DNA of 64,000 nucleotides from Babylonia areolata (taxonomy: Eukaryota; Mollusca; Gastropoda; Neogastropoda; Buccinidae), in NCBI RefSeq assembly GCF_041734735.1, contig NC_134895.1, forward strand, positions 18,158,525-18,222,524. Reading direction: 5' to 3'. The translations under genes were made by a program, and so were the position numbers. This document shows, piece after piece, positions 56,705 to 64,000 of the stretch. Numbering within the stretch: position 1 is the stretch's first letter; the number at the start of each line of letters is the position of its first letter. The notes beneath the pieces are model-generated. The model saw only the letters and a list, made by a program, of their open reading frames with translations, was not told the DNA's origin and searched no databases.

Positions 56705-57221
56705 GAAATCCTACACCAAAGTGGCTGCTATTGTATTATGTTACTTCCCGGGTGAAGGGCAAGTCACGGTCATCCATTCTTTTGAAGTATTGTAAGAATT
56801 TGCGTCTATCACATTGCGAAGGAAAACTCACGATGGTGATTGGTATGTGTGACAAGTCATTCCTCAGTATCTGTTGGAAGTCAGTGGTCAACAGGATAAA
56901 GAGTACTTCCTTGTTTCTGATTCTGCGGATGTGTCCACTACTTGAAGGAAGGGAAGGAAATGGGATCATCTATTGATCTGGCTGATGAATCAGATTTAGG
57001 TGGTGTTACATTTCCTCGTTTTCGTTTGATTTTGTTCATTACTTTATGGAGTCACTTGAAAGTGTGATGTGGGGAGGGTGGTGGCTTGGGTGGAGCATGA
57101 ATAGAGTAACCTCTGCCCCCCCCCCCCCCCTACACCCCCCCACACCCCTTTCCTTTCCCCCAAAAAAGCATGCATATGGATGTTCAGACATATGCACAAA
57201 CGCACACATGCATGCTTATGG

Positions 57222-57283
<62 letters not shown>

Positions 57284-57442
57284 CCCTCCTGATCCATTTT
57301 CCACATACATACCCATGTCCACATGCTTGTAGTTGTATGCACGCATACTAATACATAATCTGCTATTTTGGCATTTTCTTTTTCTGAAATGCTGTTTGTC
57401 TTACATTTGTCGCTAGTTAGTAGTGTTAGTGTCAGTGTTAGA

Positions 57443-57514
<72 letters not shown>

Positions 57515-57678
57515 TGTGTGTGCTGTTATCAGTTTAATGTCTTTTCACAACGAATGATAGTAGACCCCCCCCCCCCAGCTCCCTCCCCTCCTAAAAGAGG
57601 TGGGGGGATGGATGAGGGAGTGGGGGTGGAAATTGGAAGGGTGTGTGTGTGTGATTAACTATGAATAGGAGAAGTGAC

Positions 57679-57739
<61 letters not shown>

Positions 57740-60700
57740 GATGAATAGATAGATAGATAAATATCTGTGTATGTTTTTGTGCGTGTGTGTGTGTTGCAGC
57801 TGGTGCAGTTTGGGGCCCAGCGTTCAGACATTGTGGAGTACTTTGAGCAGAACCAGAAGGCACTGGAACACCTCCTGTTGAAGAATTGGGACCCGAGCTA
57901 CGAGACTATGCCATATCCACCCGCCACCGGCGACTATGCTTTGTATAGTGTGGATGATCTCCTGGACTACATTGATTTTGCTTGGCGTCAGGTTTGTTTC
58001 ACATCTTATAGAATAGAATAGAATAGAATATGTCTTTATTACCAAGTGTACCGGGGGTCACAAGGAATATAGCTTATCATTGGCTTGTTGTTGTGATATT
58101 TCCTGTGTTAATGGGTCTCCTTAGCAGTGTATTTGGGGCTTGAGTGCGGGAGGCTTGGGGGGGGGGGGGACGCTTTTTAGAATATATTTTTTTAAAATGA
58201 GGTAGGTATTGATAAAAGAGTTGGTAAGATGTGTGAAGTTGTAAAAGTACCACAGCCTGTCAGAATGATTGTTTCAGTACCACAACCTGTGAGAGTCATT
58301 GTTTCAGCACCACAACCTATCAGATCTGTTGTTTCAGCACCACAACCTATCAGATCTGTTGTTTCAGTACCACAGTCTGTCAGACTTGTTGTTACAGTAC
58401 CACAATCTGTCATACTTGTTGTTACAGTACCACAATCTGTCATACTTGTTGTTACAGTACCACAATCTGTCAGAGCTGTTGTTTCAGTACCGCAATCTGT
58501 CAGAGCTGTTGTTTCAGTACCGCAATCTGTCAGAGCTGTTGTTTCAGTACCGCAATCTCTCAGAGCTGTTGTTTCAGTACCACAATCTGTGATAACTGTT
58601 GTTTCAGTACCACAATCTGTCAGAGCTGTTGTTTCAGTACTGCAATCTGTCATAGCTGTTGTTTCAGTACCACAGTCTGTCAGACTTGTTGTTACAGTAC
58701 CACAATCTGTCAAAGCTGTTGTTACAGTACCACAATCTGTCAAAGCTGTTGTTTCAGTACCGCAATCTGTCAGAGCTGTTGTTTCAGTACCGCAATCTGT
58801 CAGAGCTGTTGTTTCAGTACCGCAATCTCTCAGAGCTGTTGTTTCAGTACCACAATCTGTGATAACTGTTGTTTCAGTACCACAATCTGTCAGAGCTGTT
58901 GTTTCAGTACTGCAATCTGTCATAGCTGTTGTTTCAGTACCACAATCTGCCATTGCTGTTGTTTCAGTATCGCAGTCTGTCAGAGCTGTTGTTTCAGTAA
59001 CACAATCTGTGAGAGTCATTGTTTCAGTACCACAAGCTGTCAGATTTAGTGTAATGTGTGAAGTTGGTGGTGGTTTTAGTGCCACAACTCGCCAGTCCTT
59101 GTTTTTGTACAACAGCCTGTCTGGAGTCATTGTTTCAGTATCACAACCTGTCAGAGTCAGTGTAATATGTGGGGTTTTTGTTTCAGTATTACAACCTGTC
59201 AGAGTCAGTGTAATATGTGGGTTTTTTGTTTCAGTACCTCTCAGTATCAGTGTAATATGTGAGGTTTTTTGTTTCAGGATCACAGCTTGTCAGTGTAATA
59301 TGTGTTTTTTTGTTTGTTTCATACTTGTCATTCTAATATGTGTTTTTTTTGTGTGTTTTTTTGTTTCAGTATCACAACCTGTCAGGGTCAGTGTAAAATG
59401 TGGAGGTTTTGTTTCAGTATCACAACCTGTCAGTGTAAATTGTGGGGTTTTTGTTTCAGTATCACAACCTGTCAGAGTCAGTGTAAAATGTGGGGGTTTG
59501 TTCCAGTATCACAAACTGTCAGTGTAAATTGTGGGGTTTTTTTGTTTCAGTATCACAACCTGTCAGTCAGTATAAAATGTGGGGTTTTTTGGTTTCAGTA
59601 TCACAACCTGTCAGAGTCAGTGTAAAATGTGGGTTTTTTTGGTTTCAGTATCACAACCTGTCAGTCAGTATAAAATGTGGGGTTTTTTTGTTTCAGTATC
59701 ACAACCTGTCAGAGTCAGTATAAAATGTGGGTTTTTTTGTTTTAGTATCACAACCTGTCAGAGTCAGTGTAAAATGTTGGGGTTTTTTGTTTCAGTATCA
59801 CAACCTGTCAGAGTCAGTATAAAATGGGTTTTTTTTTTGTTTCAGTATCACAACCTGTCAGAGTCGGCGCTGGCCACCTTCAACCTGATCAAGCAGGATG
59901 ACCACAGGCCCGTGCCCATGAGGCTGTGCAACAGCTTCAACAACTACCAGGACTTCCACAACGGCTCCTACATTGTGGGGCGGGGCGTGCTACACAGTGA
60001 GTGAGAGACTGACTTTCAGGATCGTTTGTTGTTTGGCATTGTGTGGAGGATGTCTTTTTGTATATTCAGAGATGCCAGCTGTTATGATTTTGCCGCATTT
60101 TGTTACGCTGTATCGCAGTTTGTTCCGACGTTACACCAACATCAAAATTGTTCTGATGAGTTCATTTTCGACTTCATTGCATGGTCACATGCTTTCCTGT
60201 TGTAACATTACCTAGACGCTCTAAACCTATCAATCACGAGGCCAGGGCAGTCACTACTATCCTTGGTCTCATGTGATGATGCTCAGCTAATCATGTGTGT
60301 GTTTGCATTGAAAAACCATTGAATGGATTAATCAGCTTTATTGTTTGCCCAGACAAGAGAGAACGTGGCTGAATCAAGCTGCGTCTTGGTCAAACTGCGT
60401 CTGTGCCCTGTTGATTAAGCTATGGAGTGCAATGTGATGTGTGATTTCTTATACATTAAACCAGTGCATGTATTTTTTTATTATGAGCCTGAAGGCAAAT
60501 TTCTGTACACTGTGTGTCTCAGAATTTCAAGTGGTTGATTGATGTGGGTGACACCAGCTAAGGCAGTACATGATAGGCAGCCACAGAGATCTCTGGTGGT
60601 GGTATTATGTGCTACAGGGCATGAATAGAATCAGCTGATTAGTCTGTGTATATATGAGGAGGGATAGGTCACTGATGATTAGATTTGATTTACTGGCTGA

Positions 60701-62112
60701 ATTCCTCATTTGATCACAGACTGCACGGACTTGGTTCCTTTGGATTCTTCAAAAGGCCAGTACCCGTATGACATACGCACTTTTCTGAAAGAGCACAACA
60801 TCACCATCCCCTTTCTGAAGTAAGTTGTGCAGGTTTTGTGCTGTGCTCTCTGCCTGTGTACTGAATTTCATTTGCTAAAAATAGCATCAGTTACGAACTC
60901 TGTTTTACTCAGTTTCAGTTTGCTCAAAACAGAATCAGTTTATATAGTTCGATTTTTCTCAAAAGATTCTTGGAATACATGGTTTGGGTTTTCACAAAGC
61001 AGCGTCATCATATATGAGTGATGTCTGTTTTTCTTTGCAGGTTGTTGGATTTGTCTTTAACATTCTCCTTCACAACATTTCACCTGAACCTGATGGAGAA
61101 TCGTTATGGCCCCACTTGTTATTACGTCAATGCTACGGTGAGTTTTGCTAGGCTTGATAAAACTAGTTTTTGTTGAGGGAGTCAGGTTTTTTTTTTGAGA
61201 GTGTTCAGATTGTTCAAAATTAAGCCTCAAATATCTTATGTTCTTAACAATGTGATGTGGGGAATGCCTACATTGATAAGCATTGATGTTCATGAACCGC
61301 AAGGTCCATGTTTACTTGTTTATACGACTAAGCTTTCAGGAGCAAGACCATTTTTACCCTGCTGTAGAAACATCCACTCTCAGTTTTTGAGGCCAGTGCA
61401 TATTTGTATTTCTGTCAACCACCAGATGTTGACATGGATGACAGGATCCTTAATGTACGTATTTTTATCTTCTGTGGGAACATTGACATGGGGGTAAAAA
61501 CAGTCATACACGTAAAAGCCCACTTGTGTACACACGAGTGAACGTGGGAGTTGCAGCTCACGATCGAAGAAGAAGAAGAAGAAGACATGGAGGGAAGTAA
61601 GGCGCAGGTAGACTTGTTTGTATACACACTGAATACTGATCTTGGAGATTGGAAAAGTCTTCCTCGAAGCTGCTGGTGCTGTCAGGATTTGAACCATGCA
61701 TCCTGAAGATGCAAGTCTGACACATTACATGATTGTCTGCTGCACTGGTCAGGTCAAGAAACAAGTGTAGAGAGTGTGATTTGTGTGAACTGCAGTTTGG
61801 TCAGCTGATATCTGAAGGGAAACAATTTGGCTTGGACTGGGGAGAAATCATGATGAACAGGAAAATTATGAAAGGGTCCATGTTTTGTTAAAAAAAAAAA
61901 AGAAGAAAAAAAAGAGAAAAGAATTATTTTCATTTCATGTGTGGGTCGAGTTGATTTATTCAAGTTATACATTTCAAATACTTGAATGCATAACTGTTTT
62001 GTTACCTGTTTCTTTTCTCATGTTTTCATCCCAAAATTGGTGGAAGGATTGGTGTACATATTCCTGAGATATGGTGTTTGTGTGTGTGTGTGTTTAAAAA
62101 AAAAAATTATTT

Positions 62113-62154
<42 letters not shown>

Positions 62155-62166
62155 TTGTGTGTGCAC

Positions 62167-62199
<33 letters not shown>

Positions 62200-62429
62200 A
62201 CATGTATGTGTGTGCGTGTGTGCATGTGCGTGTGTGTGTGTGTACATGTGTGTGTGTGTGCATGTTTGTGTGTGTGCCTGTGTGTGTGCCTGTGTGTGTG
62301 TGTTTGATTCCTGTCTCCTGCAGATTCTGTTCAAGAATTACGAGCGAAGCGGGGAAGTTCTGATCGACCTGTTGACAAAGAGAACTGAAAGAGAATGCTC
62401 TGGCAAAATAATGACACAAGCTGCTAAAG
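53044..62429 (+). CDS. MCOLN: mucolipin (TRPML) channel, N-terminal and luminal exons (partial)
   Basis: Mucolipins are endolysosomal cation channels gated by PI(3,5)P2. Exons seen: 53044-53457, 57800-57991, 59846-59996, 60720-60819, 61041-61137 and 62324-62429, with AG/GT borders and matching phases from the second onward. The first encodes [19 protein letters not shown], the polybasic lipid-binding segment before membrane helix 1, then [15 protein letters not shown] (helix 1 start). Later exons give the luminal domain with sequons NGS, NIT and NAT and the strand [15 protein letters not shown]. Helices 2-6 and the pore lie beyond the window. The first exon changes reading frame between MEDMANVEV (upstream) and the RIKFFF part. 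A C8 run at 53179-53186 (one base too many) or a 70-bp intron at 53208-53277 would each explain this. Confidence 0.9.
54303..55179 (-). mobile_element. long tRNA-headed retroelement (about 880 bp) with 17-bp target duplication
   Basis: Flanked by perfect copies of GATAGTAAAGGTAAGTT (54286-54302 and 55180-55196). On the minus strand it opens with a tRNA-like head (A box TGGCGAAGTGGTTAGCG, B box GGTTCAAATCC), has a body of about 750 bp and ends in an A-rich tail (T-rich 54301-54330 on the plus strand). An internal GATGA-type simple repeat lies at 54810-54850. Much longer than usual SINEs, with no coding frame. Confidence 0.8.
55349..55575. repeat. 54-56-bp minisatellite derived from the mucolipin exon 2 donor region
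   Basis: Four units with five TTCAG/GT-like borders (GT at 55350, 55405, 55461, 55517, 55571). The unit words TCATCACC-TTCAGGT and GTGTCATTGTGA-A-AGTTGT match the true exon-2/intron-2 junction at 53440-53500. A further partial copy is at about 53580. Confidence 0.8.
55792..56289. mobile_element. MITE-like element with 12-bp inverted ends
   Basis: GACTCACTTGTG at the left end and its complement CACAAGTGAGTC at the right end bound 498 bp with no coding capacity. The left end also folds back on itself through ACAAAGTGAGTC. The sequence style is a common non-autonomous repeat of snails, as far as I recall. Confidence 0.5.
56290..57799. other. rest of mucolipin intron 2, simple repeats
   Basis: (GT)n at 56641-56703, a C run at 57116-57131, (CA)n at 57225-57280, (GT)n at 57445-57522 and 57680-57738. 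The last is followed by GATA repeats and a second GT tract that ends at the exon acceptor at 57799. Confidence 0.8.
58010..58070 (-). mobile_element. LINE 3' tail (CR1-like) in mucolipin intron 3
   Basis: TAGAATAGAATAGAATATG followed by TCTTTATTACCAAGTGTACC. Read on the other strand this is a LINE 3' end with GAATA-type tail repeats. Only the last 60 or so bases are recognisable. Confidence 0.5.
58243..59042. repeat. 30-bp minisatellite, about 27 units, related to the exon 4 acceptor
   Basis: Strict 30-bp period with consensus TGTTTCAGTACCACAATCTG plus TCAGAGCTGT. Each unit carries TTTCAG (or TTACAG) followed by a diverged copy of the first 18 or so bases of mucolipin exon 4. A ten-unit block from about 58370 is repeated as a nine-unit block from about 58670. 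Because 30 is divisible by three, long frames run through it on both strands; they are not genes. Confidence 0.97.
59043..59845. repeat. 44-50-bp minisatellite, about 15 units, copied from the exon 4 acceptor and exon start
   Basis: Units read TTTGTTTCAG, then TATCACAACCTGTCAGAGTC, then AGTGTAAAATGTGGGG. The last unit is the real acceptor (AG at 59844-59845) and the real exon 4 start, which has the same 20 bases. Similarity to the exon rises towards it. Confidence 0.97.
61420..61755 (-). mobile_element. SINE family B with tRNA-like head
   Basis: On the minus strand a tRNA-like head near 61755 has the B box GGTTCAAATCC. The body includes (on the plus strand) CAGTCATACACGTAAAAGCC, GAACGTGGGAGTTGCAGC and a GAAGAAGAAG run. 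The left limit is uncertain. Lies in a mucolipin intron. Confidence 0.6.
62113..62312. repeat. (GT)n tract upstream of mucolipin exon 7
   Basis: Interrupted GT repeat of about 200 bp ending some ten bases before the acceptor at 62323. Confidence 0.95.
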
Positions 62430-63342
62430 GTGTGTGTATGTGTGTGTGCATGTGTGTGTGCTTGTACGTTTGTGTTTGTGTGTGTGTTTGTGTGTGCATG
62501 TGTGTGTGTGTGTGGTTCTGTGACTTTGTGATATTCATTTTCTCTTAATCTCTCTCTGTGTTGCATATTGATTGACTGATTGATTGATTATGGTTTGTTT
62601 AATCATTTGTTTTTTGTTGTTTTGTTGTTGTTGTTTTTTTTATTGTGATTGAGTACTGCTCATGTTTGGTTCCTTAAACATTTGCTGTTCATTTTGTGTA
62701 CACCACTGTCTTTGTTAGGTGTTGATTGATGGATGGATGGATGGTTTGATTGTTTGTTTATTCATTTATCTTGATTGAGCATTGTGTTTTGTTTTCATCT
62801 TTTGTTTTGTCTTTGTTGCTCTGAATGGCTGAAGCCACACAACATATTATCATGGTTTGATGAACACATAGAATAATTTTTTAAAAAGTTTCCAGTAGAC
62901 GCTGTCAAAAGAGGGCACTATTCAGGGATGCAAAGGGGAGGTAACCTACTTCGGGAGGTTATCGGTAGTAGCAACTTTCGTTTTCTCCGCATAGGCGGGT
63001 AGTAGTTTGCACAGGACAGGAATTAGACCCCTGCCGGAGTCTGCAGTAGTGGGTCACGGTAAGTATGTTACATAAATGTAATTTTAGGAAGAAAATTTCC
63101 TTTTTTACATTGAGAAAAGAAATGTAAAGATGTAGACAGAAGAAGGCTATGGATCAGAGTTCTGCTGACACTGAGAACATGAAACACCCTTTAAAAGTTG
63201 AAATAATGTTTGCTGAATTTGTCTGATAAATTGGTATGTTTTAATTGAAATAGTGATGTGCGAGAAGGTTTCACTAATGATGATGTCAAACAAGTTCCAA
63301 AACTCTTCTTTTCTAAGAATGAAGAATAACTGGTGGTGGTGG

Positions 63343-63379
<37 letters not shown>

Positions 63380-63537
63380 ACAGGGTTTTTTTGGTGGTTT
63401 GGGTGTGGTGGGGACAATGAGATAAAAAGTGAAAGAAAAAGGAAAAGAAAAGCAAAGTGTGTATCGGAGTACACAGATCTTGAGTGTCTGTTTGATATAG
63501 CCCACCCATTGCATGGGTTTCCACTCTTGCTGACATG
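62430..63537. other. mucolipin intron sequence, no exon recognised
   Basis: Contains more (GT)n (62432-62512, 63343-63376) and T-rich stretches. No mucolipin transmembrane exon is found before the window ends. Confidence 0.6.
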
Positions 63538-63577
63538 TTTTGTCAAAGGCATTTAGCGCGTGTGTGCATGCACGCAT

Positions 63578-63611
<34 letters not shown>

Positions 63612-63850
63612 CCACGCACTTAAGAAACTAAAATAAATCTGCTCACACATGCTTTGTCAAAGGCATTTAGTGCGAGTGTGCACACACACACACACACACA
63701 TGCCCACGCACTTAAGAAACTAAAATAAATCTGCTCACACATGCTTTGTCAAAGGCATTTAGCACGCGTGTGCACTCACGCGCGCGCGCACACACACACA
63801 CACACACGCCCACGCACTTAAGAAACTAAAATAAATCTGCTCACACATGC
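63538..63850. repeat. three tandem units of about 92-112 bp with variable (CA)n inside
   Basis: Each unit reads TTTGTCAAAGGCATTTAG, a GTGTGCAC word, (CA)n, then CCCACGCACTTAAGAAACTA and AATAAATCTGCTCACACATG. Units start at about 63538, 63651 and 63743; length differs mainly through the CA tract. Confidence 0.9.
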
Positions 63851-64000
63851 ATGGACACACATAAACATGCACGCACACATTCAAGGATGTTACATTTATT
63901 ATATAATCACTTTCTTGCTTACAATACAGCAGTTGTCTTTCACTGACAGGCAAGTCTTGCTGCTGTGTATGAAGGCACTTTTTATGACTGAATGGTGAGA

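Noticed and set aside
58192-59527. Long overlapping frames on both strands (over 360 residues each) with [10 protein letters not shown]-like and [10 protein letters not shown]-like repeats
   Set aside because: They follow from the 30-bp period being a multiple of three; the region is a mucolipin intron made of splice-site-derived repeats.

Overview
This is nuclear DNA from a metazoan, most likely a mollusc and probably a gastropod. The evidence is intron-rich genes with GT-AG introns, proteins of animal type (importin-13, mucolipin), a cytoplasmic intron-bearing tRNA-Leu(CAA), several tRNA-headed SINE families, L2/Rex1/RTE-like LINE remains and very abundant (CA/GT)n. The assignment to mollusc rests on the style of the repeats and is inference; no species marker was seen. 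Layout: (1) 257-9442, plus strand, holds eleven 3' exons of the importin-13 gene, giving the last 392 residues; the gene starts before the window. (2) 9443 to about 31000 is gene-poor: a possible long 3' UTR, SINEs, a MITE, a 4 x 118-bp satellite, LINE remnants on both strands, homopolymer and CA tracts. (3) 31002-31119, minus strand, is a tRNA-Leu(CAA) gene with a 34-nt intron. (4) 31641-31932 is a probable first coding exon of the mucolipin gene; its phase fits the next recognisable exon at 53044. (5) 35568-50367 is a Polinton/Maverick element of about 14.8 kb with inverted repeats of about 250 bp and a 6-bp target duplication. It carries a protein-primed DNA polymerase B, integrase, packaging ATPase, major capsid protein, penton-like minor capsid protein, two related fibre-like genes and several small membrane-type proteins. 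It reads as a fairly young fossil with about three breaks. If the first-exon call is right, it sits inside mucolipin intron 1. (6) 53044-62429 holds mucolipin (TRPML) exons for the cytosolic N-terminus, the first membrane helix and most of the luminal domain; the pore exons lie beyond the window. The most unusual structure is in the mucolipin introns. Intron 3 (57992-59845) is largely a tandem array of about 40 copies of its own 3' splice site plus the first 20 or so bases of exon 4. Intron 2 carries a smaller array built from its own 5' splice site. A milder duplication of acceptor-flanking sequence occurs in importin-13 intron 5. Together these suggest minisatellites seeded from exon-intron borders, leaving arrays of decoy splice sites.
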